Below, piece by piece: positions 12,501-26,631 of a stretch of DNA of 64,000 nt. The notes beneath the pieces were generated by a model that was not told the origin of the DNA, searched no databases, and was given only the letters and a program-made list of their open reading frames with translations. The translations under genes and the position numbers were made by a program. Numbering within the stretch: the first letter of the stretch is position 1; every line of letters begins with the position of its first letter. Source of the stretch: Mixophyes australis (lineage: Eukaryota; Chordata; Amphibia; Anura; Limnodynastidae); the NCBI GenBank assembly GCA_036250195.1, contig JAVHZZ010000017.1:2108001-2172000 (forward strand), given 5' to 3'.

Positions 12501-15500
12501 GTTGAAGCAGTCCAAAAAATAGGAACTGCAATCTATATTACTACGTTCACTGTTGAAGCAGTCCCAAAAAATAGGAACTGCAATCTATATTACTACGTTC
12601 ACTGTTTCTGCAGTCCCAAAAAATAGGAACTGCAATCTATATTACTACATTCACTGTTTCAGCAGTCCAAAAAATAGGAACTGCAATCTATATTACTACG
12701 TTCACTGTTTCTGCAGTCCCAAAAAATAGGAACTGCAATCTATATTACTACGTTCACTGTTTCTGCAGTCCCAAAAAATAGGAACTGCAATCTATATTAC
12801 TACTTTCACTGTTGAAGCAGTCCAAAAAATAGGAACTGCAATCTATATTACTACGTTCACTGTTTCTGCAGTCCCAAAAAATAGGAACTGCAATCTATAT
12901 TACTACATTCACTGTTTCAGCAGTCCAAAAAATAGGAACTGCAATCTATATTACTACGTTCACTGTTTCTGCAGTCCCAAAAAATAGGAACTGAAATCTA
13001 TATTACTACGTTCACTGTTTCTGCAGTCCCAAAAAATAGGAACTGCAATCTATATTACTAATTTCACTGTTTCTGCAGTCCCAAAAAATAGGAAGTGCAA
13101 TCTATATTACTACGTTCACTGTTTAAGCAGTCCCAAAAAATAGGAACTGCAATCTATATTACTACGTTCACTGTTTCTGCAGTCCCAAAAAATAGGAACT
13201 GCAATCTATATTACTACTTTCACTGTTTCTGCAGTCCCAAAAAATAGGAACTGCAATCTATATTACTACGTTCACTGTTTCTGCAGTCCCAAAAAATAGG
13301 AACTGCAATCTATATTACTACATTCACTGTTTCAGCAGTCCAAAAAATAGGAACTGCAATCTATATTACTACGTTCACTGTTTCTGCAGTCCCAAAAAAT
13401 AGGAACTGCAATCTATATTACTACGTTCACAGTTTGTGCAGTCCAAAATAATAGGAACTGCAATCTATATTACTACATTCACTGTTTCAGCAGTCCAAAA
13501 AATAGGAACTGCAATCTATATTACTACGTTCACTGTTTCTGCAGTCCCAAAAAATAGGAACTGCAATCTATATTACTACTTTCACTGTTTCTGCAGTCCC
13601 AAAAAATAGGAACTGCAATCTATATTACTACGTTCACTGTTTAAGCAGTCCAAAAAAATAGGAACTGCAATCTATATTACTACATTCACTGTTTCAGCAG
13701 TCCAAAAAATAGGAACTGCAATCTATATTACTACTTTCACTGTTTCTGCAGTCCCAAAAAATAGGAACTGCAATCTATATTACTACTTTCACTGTTGAAA
13801 CAGTCCAAAAAATAGGAACTGCAATCTATATTACTACGTTCACTGTTTCTGCAGTCCCAAAAAATAGGAACTGCAATCTATATTACTACATTCACTGTTT
13901 CAGCAGTCCAAAAAATAGGAACTGCAATCTATATTACTACGTTCACTGTTTCTGCAGTCCCAAAAAATAGGAACTGCAATCTATATTACTACATTCACTG
14001 TTTCAGCAGTCCAAAAAATAGGAACTGCAATCTATATTACTACGTTCACTGTTTCTGCAGTCCCAAAAAATAGGAACTGCAATCTATATTACTACTTTCA
14101 CTGTTTCTGCAGTCCCAAAAAATAGGAACTGCAATCTATATTACTACGTTCACTGTTTCTGCAGTCCAAAAAATTAGGAACTGCAATCTATATTACTACA
14201 TTCACTGTTTCAGCAGTCCAAAAAATAGGAACTGCAATCTATATTACTACTTTCACTGTTTCTGCAGTCCCAAAAAATAGGAACTGCAATCTATATTACT
14301 ACTTTCACTGTTGAAACAGTCCAAAAAATAGGAACTGCAATCTATATTACTACGTTCACTGTTTCTGCAGTCCCAAAAAATAGGAACTGCAATCTATATT
14401 ACTACGTTCACTGTTTCTGCAGTCCCAAAAAATAGGAACTGCAATCTATATTACTACGCTCACTGTTTAAGCAGTCCAAAAAAAAAAGAACTACAATCTA
14501 TATTACTACGTTCACTGTTTAAGCAGTCCAAAAAAATAGGAACCGCAATCTATATTACTACGTTCACTGTTTCTGCAGTCCCAAAAAATAGGAACTGCAA
14601 TCTATATTACTACGTTCACTGTTTCTGCAGTCCCAAAAAATAGGAACTGCAATCTATATTACTACATTCACTGTTTCAGCAGTCCAAAAAATAGGAACTG
14701 CAATCTATATTACTACGTTCACTGTTTCTGCAGTCCCAAAAAATAGGAACTGCAATCTATATTACTACGTTCACAGTTTGTGCAGTCCAAAAAAATAGGA
14801 ACTGCAATCTATATTACTACATTCACTGTTTCAGCAGTCCAAAAAATAGGAACTGCAATCTATATTACTACGTTCACTGTTTCTGCAGTCCCAAAAAATA
14901 GGAACTGCAATCTATATTACTACTTTCACTGTTTCTGCAGTCCCAAAAAATAGGAACTGCAATCTATATTACTACGTTCACTGTTTAAGCAGTCCAAAAA
15001 AATAGGAACTGCAATCTATATTACTACATTCACTGTTTCAGCAGTCCAAAAAATAGGAACTGCAATCTATATTACTACTTTCACTGTTTCTGCAGTCCCA
15101 AAAAATAGGAACTGCAATCTATATTACTACTTTCACTGTTGAAACAGTCCAAAAAATAGGAACTGCAATCTATATTACTACGTTCACTGTTTCTGCAGTC
15201 CCAAAAAATAGGAACTGCAATCTATATTACTACATTCACTGTTTCAGCAGTCCAAAAAATAGGAACTGCAATCTATATTACTACGTTCACTGTTTCTGCA
15301 GTCCCAAAAAATAGGAACTGCAATCTATATTACTACATTCACTGTTTCAGCAGTCCAAAAAATAGGAACTGCAATCTATATTACTACGTTCACTGTTTCT
15401 GCAGTCCCAAAAAATAGGAACTGCAATCTATATTACTACTTTCACTGTTTCTGCAGTCCCAAAAAATAGGAACTGCAATCTATATTACTACGTTCACTGT

Positions 15501-16100
15501 TTCTGCAGTCCAAAAAAATAGGAACTGCAATCTATATTACTACATTCACTGTTTCAGCAGTCCAAAAACTAGGAACTGCAATCTATATTACTACGTTCAC
15601 TGTTTCTGCAGTCCCAAAAAATAGGAACTGCAATCTATATTACTACTTTCACTGTTGAAACAGTCCAAAAAATAGGAACTGCAATCTATATTACTACGTT
15701 CACTGTTTCTGCAGTCCCAAAAAATAGGAACTGCAATCTATATTACTACGTTCACTGTTTCTGCAGTCCCAAAAAATAGGAACTGCAATCTATATTACTA
15801 CGCTCACTGTTTAAGCAGTCCAAAAAAAAAAGAACTACAATCTATATTACTACGTTCACTGTTTAAGCAGTCCAAAAAAATAGGAACCGCAATCTATATT
15901 ACTACGTTCACTGTTTCTGCAGTCCCAAAAAATAGGAACTGCAATCTATATTACTACGTTCACTGTTTAAGCAGTCCAAAAAAAAAAGAACTGCAATCTA
16001 TATTACTACGTTCACTGTTTAAGCAGTCCAAAAAAATAGGAACTGCAATCTATATTACTACGTTCACCGTTTCTGCAGTCCCAAAAAATAGGAACTGCAA
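9550..16100. repeat. Satellite block repeated at offset 3,262 bp, with a later internal 1,344-bp duplication
   Basis: Rare variants pair up at an exact spacing of 3,262 bp: gaaat at 9,731 and 12,993, the aagtgc change at 9,831 and 13,093, gaaac at 10,535 and 13,797, and the acgctcac variant at 11,196 and 14,458. Beyond 14,458 the second copy holds an extra 1,344 bp (26 monomers): gaaac at 13,797 and 15,141, gaaac at 14,313 and 15,657, acgctcac at 14,458 and 15,802. The caatcaat variant is therefore displaced by 4,606 bp (11,911 to 16,517), the sum of the two. Edges are approximate. Confidence 0.8.
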
Positions 16101-19100
16101 TCTATATTACTACTTTCACTGTTGAAGCAGTCCAAAAAATAGGAACTGCAATCTATATTACTACGTTCACTGTTTCTGCAGTCCCAAAAAATAGGAACTG
16201 CAATCTATATTACTACTTTCACTGTTTCTGCAGTCCCAAAAAATAGGAACTGCAATCTATATTACTACGTTCACTGTTTAAGCAGTCCAAAAAAAAAAGA
16301 ACTGCAATCTATATTACTACGTTCACTGTTTAAGCAGTCCAAAAAAATAGGAACTGCAATCTATATTACTACGTTCACTGTTTAAGCAGTCCAAAAAAAT
16401 AGGAACTGCAATCTATATTACTACGTTCACTGTTTCTGCAGTCCCAAAAAATAGGAACTGCAATCTATATTACTACTTTCACTGTTTCTGCAGTCCCAAA
16501 AAATAGGAACTGCAATCAATATTACTACGTTCACTGTTTAAGCAGTCCAAAAAAAAAAGAACTGCAATCTATATTACTACGTTCACTGTTTAAGCAGTCC
16601 AAAAAAATAGGAACTGCAATCTATATTACTACGTTCACTGTTTCTGCAGTCCCAAAAAATAGGAACTGCAATCTATATTACTACTTTCACTGTTGAAGCA
16701 GTCCAAAAAATAGGAACTGCAATCTATATTACTACGTTCACTGTTTCTGCAGTCCCAAAAAATAGGAACTGCAATCTATATTACTACGTTCACTGTTTCT
16801 GCAGTCCCAAAAAATAGGAACTGCAATCTATATTACTACGTTCACTGTTTAAGCAGCCCAAAAAAAAAAGAACTGCAATCTATATTACTACGTTCACTGT
16901 TTAAGCAGTCAAAAAAAATAGGAACTGCAATCTATATTACTACGTTCACTGTTTCTGCAGTCCCAAAAAATAGGAACTGCAATCTATATTACTACTTTCA
17001 CTGTTGAAGCAGTCCAAAAAATAGGAACTGCAATCTATATTACTACGTTCACTGTTGAAGCAGTCCCAAAAAATAGGAACTGCAATCTATATTACTACGT
17101 TCACTGTTTCTGCAGTCCCAAAAAATAGGAACTGCAATCTATATTACTACATTCACTGTTTCAGCAGTCCAAAAAATAGGAACTGCAATCTATATTACTA
17201 CGTTCACTGTTTCTGCAGTCCCAAAAAATAGGAACTGCAATCTATATTACTACGTTCACTGTTTGTGCAGTCCAAAAAAATAGGAACTGCAATCTATATT
17301 ACTACATTCACTGTTTCAGCAGTCCAAAAAATAGGAACTGCAATCTATATTACTACGTTCACTGTTTCTGCAGTCCCAAAAAATAGGAACTGCAATCTAT
17401 ATTACTACTTTCACTGTTTCTGCAGTCCCAAAAAATAGGAACTGCAATCTATATTACTACTTTCACTGTTGAAACAGTCCAAAAAATAGGAACTGCAATC
17501 TATATTACTACGTTCACTGTTTCTGCAGTCCCAAAAAATAGGAACTGCAATCTATATTACTACTTTCACTGTTGAAGCAGTCCAAAAAATAGGAACTGCA
17601 ATCTATATTACTACGTTCACTGTTTCTGCAGTCCCAAAAAATAGGAACTGCAATCTATATTACTACGTTCACTGTTTCTGCAGTCCCAAAAAATAGGAAC
17701 TGCAATCTATATTACTACGTTCACTGTTTCTGCAGTCCCAAAAAATAGGAACTGCAATCTATATTACTACGTTCACTGTTTAAGCAGTCCAAAAAAAAAA
17801 GAACTGCAATCTATATTACTACGTTCACTGTTTAAGCAGTCCAAAAAAATAGGAACTGCAATCTATATTACTACGTTCACTGTTTCTGCAGTCCCAAAAA
17901 ATAGGAACTGCAATCTATATTACTACGTTCACTGTTTCTGCAGTCCAAAAAAATAGGAACTGCAATCTATATTACTACGTTCACTGTTTAAGCAGTCCAA
18001 AAAAAAAAGAACTGCAATCTATATTACTACGTTCACTGTTTAAGCAGTCCAAAAAAATAGGAACTGCAATCTATATTACTACGTTCACTGTTTCTGCAGT
18101 CCCAAAAAATAGGAACTGCAATCTATATTACTACTTTCACTGTTGAAGCAGTCCAAAAAATAGGAACTGCAATCTATATTACTACGTTCACTGTTTCTGC
18201 AGTCCCAAAAAATAGGAACTGAAATCTATATTACTACGTTCACTGTTTCTGCAGTCCCAAAAAATAGGAACTGCAATCTATATTACTACGTTCACTGTTT
18301 AAGCAGTCCCAAAAAATAGGAACTGCAATCTATATTACTACGTTCACTGTTTCTGCAGTCCCAAAAAATAGGAACTGCAATCTATATTACTACTTTCACT
18401 GTTTCTGCAGTCCCAAAAAATAGGAACTGCAATCTATATTACTACTTTCACTGTTTCTGCAGTCCCAAAAAATAGGAACTGCAATCTATATTACTACATT
18501 CACTGTTTCAGCAGTCAAAAAAATAGGAACTGCAATCTATATTACTACGTTCACTGTTTCTGCAGTCCCAAAAAATAGGAACTGCAATCTATATTACTAC
18601 GTTCACAGTTTGTGCAGTCCAAAAAAATAGGAACTGCAATCTATATTACTACATTCACTGTTTCAGCAGTCCAAAAAATAGGAACTGCAATCTATATTAC
18701 TACGTTCACTGTTTCTGCAGTCCCAAAAAATAGGAACTGCAATCTATATTACTACTTTCACTGTTTCTGCAGTCCCAAAAAATAGGAACTGCAATCTATA
18801 TTACTACGTTCACTGTTTCTGCAGTCCCAAAAAATAGGAACTGCAATCTATATTACTACGTTCACTGTTTCTGCAGTCCCAAAAAATAGGAACTGCAATC
18901 TATATTACTACGTTCACTGTTTCTGCAGTCCCAAAAAATAGGAACTGCAATCTATATTACTACGTTCACTGTTTAAGCAGTCCCAAAAAATAGGAACTGC
19001 AATCTATATTACTACTTTCACTGTTTCTGCAGTCCCAAAAAATAGGAACTGCAATCTATATTACTACGTTCACTGTTTAAGCAGTCCAAAAAAAAAAGAA

Positions 19101-22100
19101 CTGCAATCTATATTACTACGTTCACTATTTAAGCAGTCCAAAAAAATAGGAACTGCAATCTATATTACTACGTTCACTGTTTGTGCAGTCCAAAAAAATA
19201 GGAACTGCAATCTATATTACTACATTCACTATTTCAGCAGTCCAAAAAATAGGAACTGCAATCTATATTACTACGTTCACTGTTTCTGCAGTCCCAAAAA
19301 ATAGGAACTTCAATCTATATTACTACTTTCACTGTTTCTGCAGTCCCAAAAAATAGGAACTGCAATCTATATTACTACTTTCACTGTTGAAACAGTCCAA
19401 AAAATAGGAACTGCAATCTATATTACTACGTTCACTGTTTCTGCAGTCCCAAAAAATAGGAACTGCAATCTATATTACTACGTTCACTGTTTCTGCAGTC
19501 CCAAAAAATAGGAACTGCAATCTATATTACTACGTTTACTGTTTAGGCAGTCCAAAAAAAAAAGAACTGCAATCTATATTACTACGTTCACTGTTTAAGC
19601 AGTCCAAAAAAATAGGAACTGCAATCTATATTACTACGTTCACTGTTTAAGCAGTCCAAAAAAATAGGAACTGCAATCTATATTACTACGTTCACTGTTT
19701 CTGCAGTCCCAAAAAATAGGAACTGCAATCTATATTACTACTTTCACTGTTGAAGCAGTCCCAAAAAATAGGAACTGCAATCTATATTACTACGTTCACT
19801 GTTTCTGCAGTCCCAAAAAATAGGAACTGCAATCTATATTACTACGTTCACTGTTTCTGCAGTCCCAAAAAATAGGAACTGCAATCTATATTACTACGTT
19901 CACTGTTTAAGCAGTCCCAAAAAATAGGAACTGCAATCTATATTACTACGTTCACTGTTTCTGCAGTCCCAAAAAATAGGAACTGCAATCTATATTACTA
20001 CATTCACTGTTTCAGCAGTCCAAAAAATAGGAACTGCAATCTATATTACTACGTTCACTGTTTCTGCAGTCCCAAAAAATAGGAACTGAAATCTATATTA
20101 CTACGTTCACTGTTTCTGCAGTCCCAAAAAATAGGAACTGCAATCTATATTACTAATTTCACTGTTTCTGCAGTCCCAAAAAATAGGAAGTGCAATCTAT
20201 ATTACTACGTTCACTGTTTAAGCAGTCCCAAAAAATAGGAACTGCAATCTATATTACTACGTTCACTGTTTCTGCAGTCCCAAAAAATAGGAACTGCAAT
20301 CTATATTACTACTTTCACTGTTTCTGCAGTCCCAAAAAATAGGAACTGCAATCTATATTACTACGTTCACTGTTTCTGCAGTCCCAAAAAATAGGAACTG
20401 CAATCTATATTACTACATTCACTGTTTCAGCAGTCCAAAAAATAGGAACTGCAATCTATATTACTACGTTCACTGTTTCTGCAGTCCCAAAAAATAGGAA
20501 CTGCAATCTATATTACTACGTTCACAGTTTGTGCAGTCCAAAATAATAGGAACTGCAATCTATATTACTACATTCACTGTTTCAGCAGTCCAAAAAATAG
20601 GAACTGCAATCTATATTACTACGTTCACTGTTTCTGCAGTCCCAAAAAATAGGAACTGCAATCTATATTACTACTTTCACTGTTTCTGCAGTCCCAAAAA
20701 ATAGGAACTGCAATCTATATTACTACGTTCACTGTTTAAGCAGTCCAAAAAAATAGGAACTGCAATCTATATTACTACATTCACTGTTTCAGCAGTCCAA
20801 AAAATAGGAACTGCAATCTATATTACTACTTTCACTGTTTCTGCAGTCCCAAAAAATAGGAACTGCAATCTATATTACTACTTTCACTGTTGAAACAGTC
20901 CAAAAAATAGGAACTGCAATCTATATTACTACGTTCACTGTTTCTGCAGTCCCAAAAAATAGGAACTGCAATCTATATTACTACATTCACTGTTTCAGCA
21001 GTCCAAAAAATAGGAACTGCAATCTATATTACTACGTTCACTGTTTCTGCAGTCCCAAAAAATAGGAACTGCAATCTATATTACTACATTCACTGTTTCA
21101 GCAGTCCAAAAAATAGGAACTGCAATCTATATTACTACGTTCACTGTTTCTGCAGTCCCAAAAAATAGGAACTGCAATCTATATTACTACTTTCACTGTT
21201 TCTGCAGTCCCAAAAAATAGGAACTGCAATCTATATTACTACGTTCACTGTTTCTGCAGTCCAAAAAATTAGGAACTGCAATCTATATTACTACATTCAC
21301 TGTTTCAGCAGTCCAAAAAATAGGAACTGCAATCTATATTACTACTTTCACTGTTTCTGCAGTCCCAAAAAATAGGAACTGCAATCTATATTACTACTTT
21401 CACTGTTGAAACAGTCCAAAAAATAGGAACTGCAATCTATATTACTACGTTCACTGTTTCTGCAGTCCCAAAAAATAGGAACTGCAATCTATATTACTAC
21501 GTTCACTGTTTCTGCAGTCCCAAAAAATAGGAACTGCAATCTATATTACTACGCTCACTGTTTAAGCAGTCCAAAAAAAAAAGAACTACAATCTATATTA
21601 CTACGTTCACTGTTTAAGCAGTCCAAAAAAATAGGAACCGCAATCTATATTACTACGTTCACTGTTTCTGCAGTCCCAAAAAATAGGAACTGCAATCTAT
21701 ATTACTACGTTCACTGTTTCTGCAGTCCCAAAAAATAGGAACTGCAATCTATATTACTACATTCACTGTTTCAGCAGTCCAAAAAATAGGAACTGCAATC
21801 TATATTACTACGTTCACTGTTTCTGCAGTCCCAAAAAATAGGAACTGCAATCTATATTACTACGTTCACAGTTTGTGCAGTCCAAAAAAATAGGAACTGC
21901 AATCTATATTACTACATTCACTGTTTCAGCAGTCCAAAAAATAGGAACTGCAATCTATATTACTACGTTCACTGTTTCTGCAGTCCCAAAAAATAGGAAC
22001 TGCAATCTATATTACTACTTTCACTGTTTCTGCAGTCCCAAAAAATAGGAACTGCAATCTATATTACTACGTTCACTGTTTAAGCAGTCCAAAAAAATAG

Positions 22101-25100
22101 GAACTGCAATCTATATTACTACATTCACTGTTTCAGCAGTCCAAAAAATAGGAACTGCAATCTATATTACTACTTTCACTGTTTCTGCAGTCCCAAAAAA
22201 TAGGAACTGCAATCTATATTACTACTTTCACTGTTGAAACAGTCCAAAAAATAGGAACTGCAATCTATATTACTACGTTCACTGTTTCTGCAGTCCCAAA
22301 AAATAGGAACTGCAATCTATATTACTACATTCACTGTTTCAGCAGTCCAAAAAATAGGAACTGCAATCTATATTACTACGTTCACTGTTTCTGCAGTCCC
22401 AAAAAATAGGAACTGCAATCTATATTACTACATTCACTGTTTCAGCAGTCCAAAAAATAGGAACTGCAATCTATATTACTACGTTCACTGTTTCTGCAGT
22501 CCCAAAAAATAGGAACTGCAATCTATATTACTACTTTCACTGTTTCTGCAGTCCCAAAAAATAGGAACTGCAATCTATATTACTACGTTCACTGTTTCTG
22601 CAGTCCAAAAAAATAGGAACTGCAATCTATATTACTACATTCACTGTTTCAGCAGTCCAAAAACTAGGAACTGCAATCTATATTACTACTTTCACTGTTT
22701 CTGCAGTCCCAAAAAATAGGAACTGCAATCTATATTACTACTTTCACTGTTGAAACAGTCCAAAAAATAGGAACTGCAATCTATATTACTACGTTCACTG
22801 TTTCTGCAGTCCCAAAAAATAGGAACTGCAATCTATATTACTACGTTCACTGTTTCTGCAGTCCCAAAAAATAGGAACTGCAATCTATATTACTACGCTC
22901 ACTGTTTAAGCAGTCCAAAAAAAAAAGAACTACAATCTATATTACTACGTTCACTGTTTAAGCAGTCCAAAAAAATAGGAACCGCAATCTATATTACTAC
23001 GTTCACTGTTTCTGCAGTCCCAAAAAATAGGAACTGCAATCTATATTACTACGTTCACTGTTTAAGCAGTCCAAAAAAAAAAGAACTGCAATCTATATTA
23101 CTACGTTCACTGTTTAAGCAGTCCAAAAAAATAGGAACTGCAATCTATATTACTACGTTCACCGTTTCTGCAGTCCCAAAAAATAGGAACTGCAATCTAT
23201 ATTACTACTTTCACTGTTGAAGCAGTCCAAAAAATAGGAACTGCAATCTATATTACTACGTTCACTGTTTCTGCAGTCCCAAAAAATAGGAACTGCAATC
23301 TATATTACTACTTTCACTGTTTCTGCAGTCCCAAAAAATAGGAACTGCAATCTATATTACTACGTTCACTGTTTAAGCAGTCCAAAAAAAAAAGAACTGC
23401 AATCTATATTACTACGTTCACTGTTTAAGCAGTCCAAAAAAATAGGAACTGCAATCTATATTACTACGTTCACTGTTTAAGCAGTCCAAAAAAATAGGAA
23501 CTGCAATCTATATTACTACGTTCACTGTTTCTGCAGTCCCAAAAAATAGGAACTGCAATCTATATTACTACTTTCACTGTTTCTGCAGTCCCAAAAAATA
23601 GGAACTGCAATCAATATTACTACGTTCACTGTTTAAGCAGTCCAAAAAAAAAAGAACTGCAATCTATATTACTACGTTCACTGTTTAAGCAGTCCAAAAA
23701 AATAGGAACTGCAATCTATATTACTACGTTCACTGTTTCTGCAGTCCCAAAAAATAGGAACTGCAATCTATATTACTACTTTCACTGTTGAAGCAGTCCA
23801 AAAAATAGGAACTGCAATCTATATTACTACGTTCACTGTTTCTGCAGTCCCAAAAAATAGGAACTGCAATCTATATTACTACGTTCACTGTTTCTGCAGT
23901 CCCAAAAAATAGGAACTGCAATCTATATTACTACGTTCACTGTTTAAGCAGCCCAAAAAAAAAAGAACTGCAATCTATATTACTACGTTCACTGTTTAAG
24001 CAGTCAAAAAAAATAGGAACTGCAATCTATATTACTACGTTCACTGTTTCTGCAGTCCCAAAAAATAGGAACTGCAATCTATATTACTACTTTCACTGTT
24101 GAAGCAGTCCAAAAAATAGGAACTGCAATCTATATTACTACGTTCACTGTTGAAGCAGTCCCAAAAAATAGGAACTGCAATCTATATTACTACGTTCACT
24201 GTTTCTGCAGTCCCAAAAAATAGGAACTGCAATCTATATTACTACATTCACTGTTTCAGCAGTCCAAAAAATAGGAACTGCAATCTATATTACTACGTTC
24301 ACTGTTTCTGCAGTCCCAAAAAATAGGAACTGCAATCTATATTACTACGTTCACTGTTTGTGCAGTCCAAAAAAATAGGAACTGCAATCTATATTACTAC
24401 ATTCACTGTTTCAGCAGTCCAAAAAATAGGAACTGCAATCTATATTACTACGTTCACTGTTTCTGCAGTCCCAAAAAATAGGAACTGCAATCTATATTAC
24501 TACTTTCACTGTTTCTGCAGTCCCAAAAAATAGGAACTGCAATCTATATTACTACTTTCACTGTTGAAACAGTCCAAAAAATAGGAACTGCAATCTATAT
24601 TACTACGTTCACTGTTTCTGCAGTCCCAAAAAATAGGAACTGCAATCTATATTACTACTTTCACTGTTGAAGCAGTCCAAAAAATAGGAACTGCAATCTA
24701 TATTACTACGTTCACTGTTTCTGCAGTCCCAAAAAATAGGAACTGCAATCTATATTACTACGTTCACTGTTTCTGCAGTCCCAAAAAATAGGAACTGCAA
24801 TCTATATTACTACGTTCACTGTTTCTGCAGTCCCAAAAAATAGGAACTGCAATCTATATTACTACGTTCACTGTTTAAGCAGTCCAAAAAAAAAAGAACT
24901 GCAATCTATATTACTACGTTCACTGTTTAAGCAGTCCAAAAAAATAGGAACTGCAATCTATATTACTACGTTCACTGTTTCTGCAGTCCCAAAAAATAGG
25001 AACTGCAATCTATATTACTACGTTCACTGTTTCTGCAGTCCAAAAAAATAGGAACTGCAATCTATATTACTACGTTCACTGTTTAAGCAGTCCAAAAAAA

Positions 25101-26631
25101 AAAGAACTGCAATCTATATTACTACGTTCACTGTTTAAGCAGTCCAAAAAAATAGGAACTGCAATCTATATTACTACGTTCACTGTTTCTGCAGTCCCAA
25201 AAAATAGGAACTGCAATCTATATTACTACTTTCACTGTTGAAGCAGTCCAAAAAATAGGAACTGCAATCTATATTACTACGTTCACTGTTTCTGCAGTCC
25301 CAAAAAATAGGAACTGAAATCTATATTACTACGTTCACTGTTTCTGCAGTCCCAAAAAATAGGAACTGCAATCTATATTACTACGTTCACTGTTTAAGCA
25401 GTCCCAAAAAATAGGAACTGCAATCTATATTACTACGTTCACTGTTTCTGCAGTCCCAAAAAATAGGAACTGCAATCTATATTACTACTTTCACTGTTTC
25501 TGCAGTCCCAAAAAATAGGAACTGCAATCTATATTACTACTTTCACTGTTTCTGCAGTCCCAAAAAATAGGAACTGCAATCTATATTACTACATTCACTG
25601 TTTCAGCAGTCAAAAAAATAGGAACTGCAATCTATATTACTACGTTCACTGTTTCTGCAGTCCCAAAAAATAGGAACTGCAATCTATATTACTACGTTCA
25701 CAGTTTGTGCAGTCCAAAAAAATAGGAACTGCAATCTATATTACTACATTCACTGTTTCAGCAGTCCAAAAAATAGGAACTGCAATCTATATTACTACGT
25801 TCACTGTTTCTGCAGTCCCAAAAAATAGGAACTGCAATCTATATTACTACTTTCACTGTTTCTGCAGTCCCAAAAAATAGGAACTGCAATCTATATTACT
25901 ACGTTCACTGTTTCTGCAGTCCCAAAAAATAGGAACTGCAATCTATATTACTACGTTCACTGTTTCTGCAGTCCCAAAAAATAGGAACTGCAATCTATAT
26001 TACTACGTTCACTGTTTCTGCAGTCCCAAAAAATAGGAACTGCAATCTATATTACTACGTTCACTGTTTAAGCAGTCCCAAAAAATAGGAACTGCAATCT
26101 ATATTACTACTTTCACTGTTTCTGCAGTCCCAAAAAATAGGAACTGCAATCTATATTACTACGTTCACTGTTTAAGCAGTCCAAAAAAAAAAGAACTGCA
26201 ATCTATATTACTACGTTCACTATTTAAGCAGTCCAAAAAAATAGGAACTGCAATCTATATTACTACGTTCACTGTTTGTGCAGTCCAAAAAAATAGGAAC
26301 TGCAATCTATATTACTACATTCACTATTTCAGCAGTCCAAAAAATAGGAACTGCAATCTATATTACTACGTTCACTGTTTCTGCAGTCCCAAAAAATAGG
26401 AACTTCAATCTATATTACTACTTTCACTGTTTCTGCAGTCCCAAAAAATAGGAACTGCAATCTATATTACTACTTTCACTGTTGAAACAGTCCAAAAAAT
26501 AGGAACTGCAATCTATATTACTACGTTCACTGTTTCTGCAGTCCCAAAAAATAGGAACTGCAATCTATATTACTACGTTCACTGTTTCTGCAGTCCCAAA
26601 AAATAGGAACTGCAATCTATATTACTACGTT
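12830..26631. repeat. Two copies of a 6.7-kb satellite block at offset 7,095 bp
   Basis: A block of about 12,830-19,536 recurs at about 19,925-26,631. Markers keep a spacing of 7,095 bp: gaaat 12,993/20,088 and 18,221/25,316, accgtt 16,066/23,161, caatcaat 16,517/23,612, aacttc 19,306/26,401. Agreement ends on the right at the gtttactgtttaggcag monomer near 19,536, whose counterpart near 26,631 is an ordinary monomer. On the left it starts close to 12,830. This is a recent copy of about 130 monomers, best explained by unequal exchange or another recombination-based amplification. Edges are given to within about one monomer. Confidence 0.85.
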
